Below, piece after piece: positions 50,168 to 58,440 of a stretch of 64,000 nt of DNA (the first letter of the stretch is position 1; each line of letters opens with the position of its first letter). This DNA comes from Acidovorax soli (GTDB lineage: Bacteria > Pseudomonadota > Gammaproteobacteria > Burkholderiales > Burkholderiaceae_C), in contig NZ_FNQJ01000008.1 of assembly GCF_900107605.1 (NCBI RefSeq), positions 1-64,000 of the forward strand. The letters are read 5' to 3'. The position numbers were made by a program, and so were the translations under genes. Below the pieces are notes generated by a model. That model was not told where the DNA came from and did no database searches. It worked only from the letters and a program-made list of their open reading frames with translations.

Positions 50168-51862
50168 ATGCAACGCCGCCATTTCCTAGCCACGGCCGCC
50201 ACCTCGGCGGCTGCTGCCGTGCTATCGGCGGGGTGTGACAAGGTGCCGCGCACGCTCGAAGGCGGCTTCACCGGCATCGACATGGCGCGCGGCCATGCGC
50301 TGCGCGACCGGCTGGCCACCGGCGTGTTGCCCGCGCCTGCCTTGGTGCGCCGCACGCAGGTCGTCATCGCGGGCGGTGGCGTGGCCGGGCTGGCGGCGGC
50401 GCGCTCGCTGCGGCTGGCGGGGGTGGACGACTTTGCCCTGCTGGAGCTGGAAGACGAGGCCGGCGGCAACAGCCGCGGCGGCCAGGTGAACGGCATTGCC
50501 TGCCCGCTGGGCGCGCACTACCTGCCCGTGCCCGGCGACGACGCGCGCGAGGTGCAGAACCTGCTGGAAGAGCTGGGCCTGCGCCAGCGCGTCGCCGGGC
50601 GCTGGCAATACGACGAGCGGCACCTGTGCCACAGCCCGCAGGAGCGCCTGTTCTTCGAGGGCGAGTGGCAAGAGGGCCTGCTGCCCGTGCAGGGCGTGGG
50701 CGCGGCCACGCTGGCGCAGTACCGGCGTTTTGCCGAGCGGGTCCAGGCGCTGGGCCAGGCCGCGCGCTTCACCATGCCCATGCTCAAGAGCTTTGATCCA
50801 AAAGGGTCTATTGCGACCGTCCACAAAGCGCTGGATGCGCTCACTTTTGATGAATGGCTGGCGCGCGAAAACCTGGACGACCCGCACCTGCGCTGGTACC
50901 TCGACTACTGCTGCCGCGATGACTACGGCGCCGGCACGGCGCGTGTGTCGGCCTGGGCCGGCATCCACTATTTCGCCAGCCGCCACGGCTTCCATGCGCC
51001 GGGCGATGCCGCGCCCGAGGAGCGCGAGGGCGTGCTCACCTGGCCCGAGGGCAATGGCTGGCTCACCCGGCGCCTGGCCGCGCCCCTGCAGGACGGCGGG
51101 CAGCTGCGCACCGCCTGCAGCGTGTTGCGCATCGCCGAGGGCCGCCACGGCGTGGAGGTGGACGCCTACAACCACGCCACCGACAGCGTGGAGCGCTGGC
51201 AGGCGCAGCGCTGCATCGTGGCGCTGCCGGTGATGGTCGCAGCGCGCGTGGTGCAACAGCCCCCGGCTTTCCTGCGCGAGGCCGCGCGGCGCCTGCAGTG
51301 GGCGCCCTGGCTGGTGGCCAATATCCACATCGACGCACCGCTGGCCGACCGCCCGGGCGCCGCGCCCGCGTGGGACAACGTGCTCTACGGCGACACCAAC
51401 CCCGGCGGCCTGGGCTATGTGGACGCCGGCCACCAGCGCCTGGACCCCCGCGCCGTGCTCGCCGGGCCCACCGTGCTCAGCTACTACCAGGCCCTGGGCG
51501 ATGTGCCGCAGGGCCGCGCGCAACTGGCCAACAAGCCCTGGACGCACTGGGCCCAGGCTGCGCTGGCCGCTTTGAGCGGCCCCCACCCCGACCTGCCGCG
51601 CCGCGCCACGCGCATCGACATCACCCGCTACGGCCATGCCATGGCCATCCCCACGCCGGGTGTGCTGGGTTTTTTAAGCCAGATAGGCCTGCAGCGCCCG
51701 TCCAGCACGCGCAATCAGCGATCCCACGGTGAGCGAACTGCCTGGCTGCCCACGCCCACCACGGCGCGGCTGGCGTTTGCGCACAGCGACTGGTCGGGGT
51801 ATTCGGTGTTCGAAGAGGCCTTCACGCGCGGGCATGGCGCGGGGCTGGCGGTGGCGCGGTAG
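50168..51862 (+). CDS. FAD-dependent amine-oxidase-like oxidoreductase, Tat/lipoprotein signal
   Basis: 564 residues. A twin-arginine signal (RRHFLATAA) leads into a lipobox-like LSAGC (Cys23), suggesting export of the folded flavoprotein and lipid anchoring. Dinucleotide motif VVIAGGGVAGLAAAR starts near residue 66, with GGNSRGG downstream. Amine-oxidase-like; substrate unknown. Partner of the SpeE-like gene in this type of cluster. Residues about 503-519 derive from a type B repeat. The start at 50168 gives the signal peptide at the N-terminus. Confidence 0.86.
   Translation: MQRRHFLATAATSAAAAVLSAGCDKVPRTLEGGFTGIDMARGHALRDRLATGVLPAPALVRRTQVVIAGGGVAGLAAARSLRLAGVDDFALLELEDEAGGNSRGGQVNGIACPLGAHYLPVPGDDAREVQNLLEELGLRQRVAGRWQYDERHLCHSPQERLFFEGEWQEGLLPVQGVGAATLAQYRRFAERVQALGQAARFTMPMLKSFDPKGSIATVHKALDALTFDEWLARENLDDPHLRWYLDYCCRDDYGAGTARVSAWAGIHYFASRHGFHAPGDAAPEEREGVLTWPEGNGWLTRRLAAPLQDGGQLRTACSVLRIAEGRHGVEVDAYNHATDSVERWQAQRCIVALPVMVAARVVQQPPAFLREAARRLQWAPWLVANIHIDAPLADRPGAAPAWDNVLYGDTNPGGLGYVDAGHQRLDPRAVLAGPTVLSYYQALGDVPQGRAQLANKPWTHWAQAALAALSGPHPDLPRRATRIDITRYGHAMAIPTPGVLGFLSQIGLQRPSSTRNQRSHGERTAWLPTPTTARLAFAHSDWSGYSVFEEAFTRGHGAGLAVAR
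51674..51723 (-). repeat. Type B repeat inside the FAD oxidoreductase gene, inverted
   Basis: On the minus strand: GATCGCTGATTGCGCGTGCT, GGACGGGCGCTGCAGGCC, then TATCTGGCTTAAA. It encodes a Ser/Arg-rich insert (GLQRPSSTRNQRSHG) in a place between conserved blocks. Confidence 0.5.
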
Positions 51863-51933
51863 GGTGGCTTTCCCCCGGTTCGGTGCCTGGCATGCGCGGC
51901 GGGCCACAGGCGCGCATGCCACACCGGGCGGCC

Positions 51934-53829
51934 TCAAGGCAGCGCCACGCCCGCCTTGGTGATGACCTTCTGGTGCGAGTAATCGCCTGCCTGGGGGCGG
52001 GCGATGGTGCCCCGGGCGATCACATAGTCCACAAAGCTCTGCGTGTAGAGCAGGTAGGTATTGACATAGCGGCCTGCGGCGTAGATCGGCTTGAGCGTGG
52101 CGTAGCCGTCACCGCCTGCGGCCACGAAGTCGTTGGTCACCAGCACATAGGTCTGGGCCGGGTCGATGGCGGTCCAGGCACCCGTGGTCTTGCTGCGCAC
52201 CTGCACGTTGCTGAAGCGTTGGCCCTTGGTCTTGCTCATGTCCAGGTCCCAGCGCAGGCCGGCGGCGTAGGGGTGCGCGCCGTCCGAGGGCACGGCGGCG
52301 TCCAGATGGGCGGCCACGCCGTCTTCCAGGGCGGCAATCACTTCGGAGCCCTTGAGGTCCATCTCGACCAGCACGTTGGTGAACGGCAGCAGCGTGAAGG
52401 CCGTGTTCATGCTCAGCGTGCCGGCGGCAATCGGGGTGCGCACACCACCGGCGTTTTGCAGCGCAAAGTCAGCGCGCTTGCTGGCGCGCAGGAAGGCCTC
52501 TGACACCACCTGGGCGACATCGCTGCCACGGGCCAGGGTGTTGGCGGTTTCGCAGCCCGCCACGCCCGTGTTGCGGCTGTTGGAGCCGCCGGGCACGCGC
52601 ATCAGGCACAGGGCTTCGCTGGCCGTGCCGATGGTGATGGCCTTTTGTGCCGTGACCTGGGATGTGTAGACGGACAGCGTCTGCGTCGCTGTGGCGTCGG
52701 GTGCCACGACCTTCACGTTGGCGCTGGACGCCAGCTTGCTGACCAGTGCGGCGCGATCGGCATCGGCCAGCGGCTGCCAGGTGCCGGCGCCATCCTTGCG
52801 CTTGAAGCTGTCGCCAATCACCAGCTGGGTCTTGCCGCCGCAGCTGGCGACGCTGCCCTTGTCGTTGAATTTCACGTTCATGAGGCCGTAGGCCTTGGCG
52901 TATTCCCAGGCCTGGCCGATACACACCGTCTCGCCCGATTTGTTGGTCACCACCGTCGGGTAGGTGCCGGTGGCGGATGCAACCCCTACGGCCTTGAAGT
53001 CGCCCAGCAGGGTGTGCGAATCGCCCCCGATGACCACGTCCACGTCGGTCAGTTTGGCGGCGATCTGCTTGTCGTTGTCGTAGCCCAGGTGCGACACCAG
53101 TACGATGTGGCGCACGCCCTTCGCCTTGAGTTCGTCGATCGCCTTTTGCGCAGAGGCGGCTTCATCCAGGAACTGGGTGGTGGCCAGCGGGCGCGACGAA
53201 GTGGTTGTTTTGCCGGCAATGGTCAGGCCCACGATGCCCACGTCCACGCCATCGATCTTCTTGATGGTGTAGGGCTGCAGGTAGGCAGCGGCGCCCGCCG
53301 GAGCCAGGGGCGTGCCGGTCTGCGGCACGATGTTGGCCGACAGCGTGGGCGTCTTGCAACTGCCGCCGTTGGCCGGGTCTGCCAGGGCATCCAGAAACCC
53401 CTTGAAGACGCCATCGCCGTCGTCAAACTCGTGGTTGCCCGGAATGAAGGCGTCAAAGCAGATGCTGTTCATCATCTGCGCATCGGCCTTGCCCTTGAAG
53501 AAGGTGTAGTACAGCGAGCCCGTGATGGCATCGCCGGCGTGCAGCTTGAGCAGGTTGGGCGTGCCGGCCAGCGACTTGAACAGCGCCGTCTGGCGCGCAA
53601 AGCCACCCAGCTCCACCTGCGTGGCCACGCCGTCGAGGGTGAGTTCGGTGGCGGCAAATGCGTCAAGCTGCGAGTGGTGGTCGTTGATGTGGGCAATGTT
53701 CAGCTCGATGGCCTTGAAGCTGGGCGCATCGTCACTGCCGCCGCAGGCCGCCAGGCCCAGGGAGAGCGCGCCCATCAGGGCCAGGGCCAGCGGACGGCGG
53801 GGCGATACAAACGGGATGTGCAGGTGCAT
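51934..53829 (-). CDS. 5'-nucleotidase / 2',3'-cyclic phosphodiesterase lipoprotein
   Basis: 631 residues. Signal peptide with lipobox LAACG, metallophosphatase domain (IAHINDHHSQ, HAGDAITGS, IPGNHEFDDG, VSHLGYDND, GGDSHT) and a 5'-nucleotidase C-terminal domain (NAGGVRTPIAAG, TNDFVAAGGDGY). It would release phosphate from nucleotides outside the cytoplasm. The start at 53829 has GGAAGG upstream. A Pho-box-like repeat at 53889-53906 points to phosphate-starvation control. Confidence 0.9.
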   Translation of the reverse strand: MHLHIPFVSPRRPLALALMGALSLGLAACGGSDDAPSFKAIELNIAHINDHHSQLDAFAATELTLDGVATQVELGGFARQTALFKSLAGTPNLLKLHAGDAITGSLYYTFFKGKADAQMMNSICFDAFIPGNHEFDDGDGVFKGFLDALADPANGGSCKTPTLSANIVPQTGTPLAPAGAAAYLQPYTIKKIDGVDVGIVGLTIAGKTTTSSRPLATTQFLDEAASAQKAIDELKAKGVRHIVLVSHLGYDNDKQIAAKLTDVDVVIGGDSHTLLGDFKAVGVASATGTYPTVVTNKSGETVCIGQAWEYAKAYGLMNVKFNDKGSVASCGGKTQLVIGDSFKRKDGAGTWQPLADADRAALVSKLASSANVKVVAPDATATQTLSVYTSQVTAQKAITIGTASEALCLMRVPGGSNSRNTGVAGCETANTLARGSDVAQVVSEAFLRASKRADFALQNAGGVRTPIAAGTLSMNTAFTLLPFTNVLVEMDLKGSEVIAALEDGVAAHLDAAVPSDGAHPYAAGLRWDLDMSKTKGQRFSNVQVRSKTTGAWTAIDPAQTYVLVTNDFVAAGGDGYATLKPIYAAGRYVNTYLLYTQSFVDYVIARGTIARPQAGDYSHQKVITKAGVALP

Positions 53830-53888
53830 GGTGGGCCTTCCGTGGTGTGACGAATTGAAACAACGAAGGCGCAGTGTTTTGCCCTTGC

Positions 53889-53906
53889 ATGACGGCCGTG
53901 TGACGT
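53889..53906 (-). promoter_or_regulatory. Pho-box-like repeat for the 5'-nucleotidase gene
   Basis: On the minus strand ACGTCAC, four bases, CCGTCAT: two 7-bp TGTCA-type repeats at 11-bp spacing, the PhoB half-box layout. It ends 59 bases before the start codon. Confidence 0.5.
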
Positions 53907-53968
53907 GCCAGCAATACCCCCGCATCACCTGCACGGGGTGTGCTGCTTGTCAGCGTTTGCACCGCACC

Positions 53969-53986
53969 ATGTCATCCCCGCGTCAC
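53969..53986 (+). promoter_or_regulatory. Pho-box-like repeat on the plus strand
   Basis: ATGTCAT, four bases, GCGTCAC, at 11-bp spacing. A further TTGTCAG at 53947 is in the same phase (22 bp upstream). It points toward the short frame at 54037. Confidence 0.4.
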
Positions 53987-54036
53987 AGCCGGTGGTTACC
54001 GTTGCGGCATTGTTCTGTTGCCTGAATGCCGTTGCC

Positions 54037-54141
54037 ATGCCGATCCTCTCCCTTCTGCCCCTGAACGCGACCATCGCCGCCGTGCTGGCCGTGACCGCCA
54101 ACGCCTGGGGCCTGCCTGCTGCCGCCGTGCAGGCCGCCTGA
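54037..54141 (+). CDS. Possible 34-residue hydrophobic peptide
   Basis: 34 residues, Ala/Leu/Val-rich, with one possible membrane segment (begins MPILSLLPLNATIAAVLAV). It sits between a Pho-box-like repeat and a strong hairpin (54154-54187). There is no clear SD, so it is tentative. The same transcript could be a small RNA instead. Confidence 0.3.
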   Translation: MPILSLLPLNATIAAVLAVTANAWGLPAAAVQAA

Positions 54142-54153
54142 TCTCTCTCGCAC

Positions 54154-54187
54154 GCCAGGCGCTCGCCCTGCTCGCGGGGCGCCTGGC
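54154..54187 (+). terminator. Hairpin after the 34-residue frame
   Basis: GCCAGGCGC (54154-54162) pairs with GCGCCTGGC (54179-54187). No T run follows (TTGACAAT), so termination is uncertain. Confidence 0.4.
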
Positions 54188-54228
54188 TTGACAATCCGGT
54201 GCTTGCGCTTTGTCCGCAGCCCATCGTG

Positions 54229-54372
54229 ATGTCTTCTCTTGTCTCCCCTCCGCCACCGGTTCGCCTGCGTGCCCTCGCGCACCGCGACCTGGCCGATCTT
54301 GTGGCCGTGCAGCAGGCCTGCTATGGCGCGGGCCATGGCTGCTTGATGCGCAGCGGCCTTCGCGGCGCGTAA
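54229..54372 (+). pseudogene. Truncated GNAT acetyltransferase N-terminus
   Basis: 47 residues then TAA. The start looks like a GNAT acetyltransferase N-terminus (VRLRALAHRDLADLVAVQQ, ACYGAG), but the rest of the domain is missing. After GAGHGC it becomes unrelated. The Pho-box repeats of the next gene start six bases later, so the remainder was probably replaced during a rearrangement. Confidence 0.45.
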
Positions 54373-54377
54373 CGCCA

Positions 54378-54406
54378 GTGTCATGGCGCGTTCACGGGCC
54401 GGTCAT
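54378..54406 (+). promoter_or_regulatory. Pho box, three direct repeats, for the phytase-like gene
   Basis: GTGTCAT, CGTTCAC and CGGTCAT, each 7 bp and separated by 4 bp, give an exact 11-bp period, as in PhoB-binding sites. The array ends 44 bases before the ATG at 54451, leaving room for a -10 near 54417. Confidence 0.65.
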
Positions 54407-54450
54407 GCGGCCCCGGCATCGTTGCAGCACCTTCAACGCCGATAGCCACC

Positions 54451-55806
54451 ATGCTCCGAATCACTTCGATTGCCGCCTGCGCCGCACTGCTGTGCGCAGC
54501 CACTTCCACCGCCCTGGCCCAGCAGGCCTACCCCGCCACGCTGGCGGGCCACGCCGTGCTGCCCGCCCTGACGCTGATTTCCGCGCCCAAGGATGCGCCG
54601 GTCGACCTGCAGACCAGCGGCAAGTTCACCACCGGCAGCCGCGTTGAGAAGCTGGCCAGCGTGGAAGGCAAGTCGGTCGGTCGCCCCACCGGCATTGCGC
54701 TGCCGTTCAAGGGCCAGCCGCTGCAAGGCCATTCGGGCATCAAGCACATGGCCGACGGCTCGTACTGGGTTTTGACGGACAACGGCGCTGGCTCCAAGGC
54801 CAATTCGCCCGATTTCATGCTGCACCTGAGCCACTACAAGGTGGACTTCCAAAGCGGCAAGTTCAACCGCCTGAAAACCGTGTTTCTACAGGACCCCGAC
54901 AAGAAGCTGCCGTTTCGCATCACGCACGAAGGCAGCAAGCAGCGCTACCTGACCGGCGCCGATCTGGACCCCGAGAGCTTCCAGTTCGCCGGCGGCGCGC
55001 TGTGGATCGGTGAGGAGTTTGGCCCCTTCCTGATCAAGGCCGACCTGAACGGCAAGGTGCTGGCCGTGTTCGAGACCCAGGTGGACGGCAAGCTGGTGCG
55101 TTCGCCCGATGCGCCCGGAATGCTGGTGCCCGGCGCCCCCGATGCCAAGCCCACGGCGTTCGAGGTCAAGCGCTCCAAGGGCTATGAAGGCATGGCCGCC
55201 AGCAAGGACGGCAGCAAGCTCTATGCGCTGCTCGAAGGTGCGTTGTGGAACGAAGAGGCCAAGGCCTACGAAAACCTGGGCGGCAAGCAATACCTGCGCG
55301 TGCTCGAATTCGACGTAAAGAGCGAGCAATGGACAGGCCGCCACTGGAAGTACGTGATGGAAGCCAACCACCACGCGATTGGTGACTTCAACATGATCGA
55401 TGGCAGCACGGGCCTCATCATCGAGCGTGACAACGGTGAAGGCACGGCCGACAAGGCCTGCCCCGAAGGTCAGAAACGCAGCGACTGCTTCCACGACCTC
55501 GCGAAGTTCAAGCGTATCTACAAGGTCGAACTGAGCGACAGCAATGTGGGTGGCGAGATCCGCAAGATCGGCTACATCGACCTCATGAACATCCAGGACC
55601 CGCAGCGCCTGGCGAAGAAACCTCTGAACAACGGCGTGCTGACCTTCCCGTTCTTCACCATCGAGAATGTGGACGTGGTGGACGGCACGCACATCGTGGT
55701 GGGCAACGACAACAACCTGCCTTTCAGCAGCAGCCGCGAGCCCAACAAGGCAGACGACAACGAGCTGGTGCTGCTGGAAGTGGGTGAGTTGCTGCGCGCC
55801 AAGTAG
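54451..55806 (+). CDS. Phytase-like esterase family protein, secreted
   Basis: 451 residues with a signal peptide (cleavage near ALAQQ) and a phytase-like / esterase-like beta-propeller domain (GLIIERDNGEG, GGALWIGEEFGPFLI, GYEGMAAS). Family members are periplasmic or secreted phosphoesterases of uncertain substrate. Pho-box repeats upstream and the neighbouring 5'-nucleotidase suggest phosphate acquisition. Substrate phytate is not proven. Confidence 0.85.
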   Translation: MLRITSIAACAALLCAATSTALAQQAYPATLAGHAVLPALTLISAPKDAPVDLQTSGKFTTGSRVEKLASVEGKSVGRPTGIALPFKGQPLQGHSGIKHMADGSYWVLTDNGAGSKANSPDFMLHLSHYKVDFQSGKFNRLKTVFLQDPDKKLPFRITHEGSKQRYLTGADLDPESFQFAGGALWIGEEFGPFLIKADLNGKVLAVFETQVDGKLVRSPDAPGMLVPGAPDAKPTAFEVKRSKGYEGMAASKDGSKLYALLEGALWNEEAKAYENLGGKQYLRVLEFDVKSEQWTGRHWKYVMEANHHAIGDFNMIDGSTGLIIERDNGEGTADKACPEGQKRSDCFHDLAKFKRIYKVELSDSNVGGEIRKIGYIDLMNIQDPQRLAKKPLNNGVLTFPFFTIENVDVVDGTHIVVGNDNNLPFSSSREPNKADDNELVLLEVGELLRAK

Positions 55807-55814
55807 GGTGACAC

Positions 55815-55936
55815 CCCCCTGAGACGCTTCGCGTCTTCCCCCCGCTCTCGCGCTCCGCGCGGGCAGGGGGACGCAGCCCTCGCTGCGGGGCGGCCCTTGC
55901 TCGGCTGTCCTGGCCTGGGTCGCGCCAGTTTTGAGC
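55815..55936 (+). repeat. Type A palindromic repeat after the phytase-like gene
   Basis: CCCCCTGAGACGCTTCGCGTC, palindromic middle with CCCCC/GGGGG arms, GCGGGGCGGCCC and GGCCTGGGTCGCGCCAG. It matches the copy at 9625-9756 block by block. Confidence 0.75.
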
Positions 55937-56063
55937 GCTGCAGACGGGTGCGATGCCCCGGAAAGACGGGCGCGTGTGGGGGGGCAACCCTTGCGCCACC
56001 CGTGGATGCTGCGGGTGGCAAAATTACTGGCTCTCCTTCCAACGCTCCACAAGCCGCGCCACC

Positions 56064-56768
56064 ATGTTCACAGGCATCGTCCAAGCCACGGCAGGCATCG
56101 CCGCCATCCATGACCGCGCAGGCCTGCGCACCTTCACGCTCGATTTTCCCGCGGGCTTCTGCCAGGACTTAGGCCTGGGCGCCAGCGTGGCCACCGACGG
56201 CGTTTGCCTCACGGTCACCGAGATCCTCTCGCCCACGCAGGCCAACTTCGACGTGATGCTGCAGAGCCTGAACATCACCACGCTGGGCAGCTACGCGCAG
56301 GGCGACCGCGTGAACGTGGAGCGCGCGGCCAAGGACGGCGCCGAGATCGGCGGGCACCCGCTGTCGGGCCATGTCGATTTCACCGGCACGCTGATCGAGC
56401 GCCGCGAGTTCGACAACAACCTGGTGTGGCGCATCGCCGTGCCCGAACCGTTTCGCCGCTACATCTTTGCCAAGGGCTACATCGCCATCCACGGCGCCAG
56501 CCTCACGGTGGCCGAGGTGAACCGCGCCGAGGGCTGGTTCGAGATCTGGATGATTCCCGAGACGCGTCGCGCCACCGTGTTTGAAAGCAAGAAAGTGGGC
56601 GACCACCTGAACATCGAGATCGAGCGCAGCACGCAGGTGATGGTGGACACCGTGCGCGAGGCCGTGCATGAAAGCCTGGGCCGCCTGCAACCCGTGCTGG
56701 AGGCGCTGCTCCAGGAGAAGGGGCTGTCGCTCGAAGACTTCGTGCAGCCGCCCGCTGCATCGCACTGA
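56064..56768 (+). CDS. Riboflavin synthase, alpha chain
   Basis: 234 residues: two repeated barrels (MFTGIVQATAGI at the first; HVDFTGTL at the second), the active-site segments DGVCLTV and ASLTVAEV. It dismutates two lumazine molecules to riboflavin. The C-terminus is slightly longer than most. The start at 56064 has the family's MFTGIVQ. No other rib gene and no FMN riboswitch were seen nearby. Confidence 0.9.
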   Translation: MFTGIVQATAGIAAIHDRAGLRTFTLDFPAGFCQDLGLGASVATDGVCLTVTEILSPTQANFDVMLQSLNITTLGSYAQGDRVNVERAAKDGAEIGGHPLSGHVDFTGTLIERREFDNNLVWRIAVPEPFRRYIFAKGYIAIHGASLTVAEVNRAEGWFEIWMIPETRRATVFESKKVGDHLNIEIERSTQVMVDTVREAVHESLGRLQPVLEALLQEKGLSLEDFVQPPAASH

Positions 56769-56849
56769 ACTGCGCACCAGGCGATCCTGCTGCGTCTGAA
56801 AAGTGCCTTTGCGGGCCCCATCGGGCGCCTGTCATGCCCCGTCGTCATA

Positions 56850-57350
56850 ATGCGCGCCATGCCAAACCGCTGGAAACCCAACGTCACCGTGGCCGCCATC
56901 ATCGAGCGCGATGGCCGCTTTCTGCTGGTCGAAGAAGACACGGCCGACGGCCTCAGGCTCAACAACCCGGCTGGTCACCTGGACCCGGGCGAATCACCCA
57001 TCGACGCCTGCGCGCGCGAGGTGCTGGAAGAGACCGCCCACGACTTTGCGCCCGCTGCCCTGGTGGGCGTGTACCTGAACCGCTTCACCCGCACGCGCAC
57101 GGGCGATGACATCACCTACCTGCGCTTTGTGTTTACCGGCACGCTGGGCACGCACCATGGCTGGCGCGCGCTCGACGAAGGCATCGTGCGCACCGTGTGG
57201 ATGACCCTCGAAGAGTTGCATGCCAGCGCCGACCGCCACCGCAGCCCGCTGGTGCTGCAGTGCGTCCAGGACTACCTGGCCGGGCAGCGCGCGCCGCTGG
57301 GGCTGATCCATACCGACGCGAGCGTTTTACAAGGCGTAGCGGCCCTCTGA
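56850..57350 (+). CDS. Nudix hydrolase (NudJ-like)
   Basis: 166 residues. The Nudix box begins at GHLDPGESPIDACAREVLEE (about residues 42-61), with the metal-binding REVLEE. N-terminus PNVTVAAIIERDGRFLLVEE fits NudJ-type phosphatases that act on thiamine or nucleoside pyrophosphates; the substrate is not certain. A second ATG three codons in (56859) is an alternative start. Confidence 0.9.
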   Translation: MRAMPNRWKPNVTVAAIIERDGRFLLVEEDTADGLRLNNPAGHLDPGESPIDACAREVLEETAHDFAPAALVGVYLNRFTRTRTGDDITYLRFVFTGTLGTHHGWRALDEGIVRTVWMTLEELHASADRHRSPLVLQCVQDYLAGQRAPLGLIHTDASVLQGVAAL

Positions 57351-57407
57351 CGGGGCCGCTGGGTGGGTACGAGGCCGCCTGGGCCTCGCCGGGTTGCACT
57401 CCCGGAA

Positions 57408-58385
57408 TCAGTCTGCCGTGAGCTTGCGCTCCTTGATGATGGCGGCCCACTGGGCCGATTCCTTCTTCATGAAGGCCGTGAACTCGGCGCGCGTGGTGGG
57501 CTGGGGCGTGAGCCCGTGCTTGAGCAGGGCTTCCTTCACGCCGGGATCCTGAAGCACCTTCACGATCTCCTGGTTCCAGCGGTCCAGCAGCGGCACGGGT
57601 GTCTTGCCCGGCGCCACGAAGGCATACCAGTTCAGCGCCTCGAAGCCAGGAAAGCCCGACTCGGCCACCGTGGGGATGTTGGGCAGGTAGGCCGGGCGCG
57701 TCAGGCCCGTGGTGGCCAGCGGGATCAGCTTGCCGGTTTCCACATGCGGCATGGCTGTGGGCGGCGCGGCAAAGTACGAGGTGATGCGCTCACCCAGCAG
57801 GTCCTGCAGCGCCGGGGCGCCGCCCTTGTAGGGCACATGCACCATGTCCACGCCCGCGCGCTGGTTGAACAGCTCGCCCGCCAGGTGCGAGGCCGAGCCC
57901 GCGCCGGTGGAGGCAAAGTCCACGCTGCCGGGCTTCTTCTTCGAGAGCTGGATGAACTCTGCCAGCGTCTTCACGCCCGCGCCCTTGTGCACCACCAGCA
58001 CGTTCGGGAAGTTCACGCCGCCCGAGATGGGCGCCAGGTCCTTGAACGGGTCGTAGCTCAGCTTCATCAGGTGCGGCGCGATGGTGAGCGGCCCCACCGA
58101 GCCGAACAGCAGCACCGTGCCGTCGGGCGCCGCATTGGCGACGAACTGGTGGGCGATGTTGCCGCCCGCGCCGCCCTTGTTGTCCACCACCACCGACTGG
58201 CCGATGTTCTCGCCCAGTTTCTTGGCGATCAGGCGCGCAGCGGCATCGGCAGCGCCACCCGCAGCGAAGCCCACCACCAGCGTGACGGGTTTCTTGGGCG
58301 GAAAGTCCTGGGCGCTGGCCGTGCCGGCCAGCAGCAAAGTGGAAGCAGCGAGCGCAGTGGCGCGCAGCAATTGGCGTTTGTTCAT
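57408..58385 (-). CDS. Bug-type tripartite tricarboxylate transporter binding protein
   Basis: 325 residues with signal peptide (cleavage near ASAQD) and the Bug/TctC fold (PVTLVVGFAAGGAADAAAR, VDNKGGAGGNIA, HVPYKGGAPALQDL). Binds carboxylates in the periplasm. No TctA/TctB genes adjoin; orphan Bug genes are frequent in this family of bacteria. It follows tcuB by 55 bases and so probably serves the same tricarboxylate pathway. GGAGA precedes the start. Confidence 0.9.
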   Translation of the reverse strand: MNKRQLLRATALAASTLLLAGTASAQDFPPKKPVTLVVGFAAGGAADAAARLIAKKLGENIGQSVVVDNKGGAGGNIAHQFVANAAPDGTVLLFGSVGPLTIAPHLMKLSYDPFKDLAPISGGVNFPNVLVVHKGAGVKTLAEFIQLSKKKPGSVDFASTGAGSASHLAGELFNQRAGVDMVHVPYKGGAPALQDLLGERITSYFAAPPTAMPHVETGKLIPLATTGLTRPAYLPNIPTVAESGFPGFEALNWYAFVAPGKTPVPLLDRWNQEIVKVLQDPGVKEALLKHGLTPQPTTRAEFTAFMKKESAQWAAIIKERKLTAD

Positions 58386-58440
58386 GAAGGTCTCCTCGGG
58401 TTGTGGTGGTGTCGTGGGTGGGTGGGGATGAAGGTGGCGT

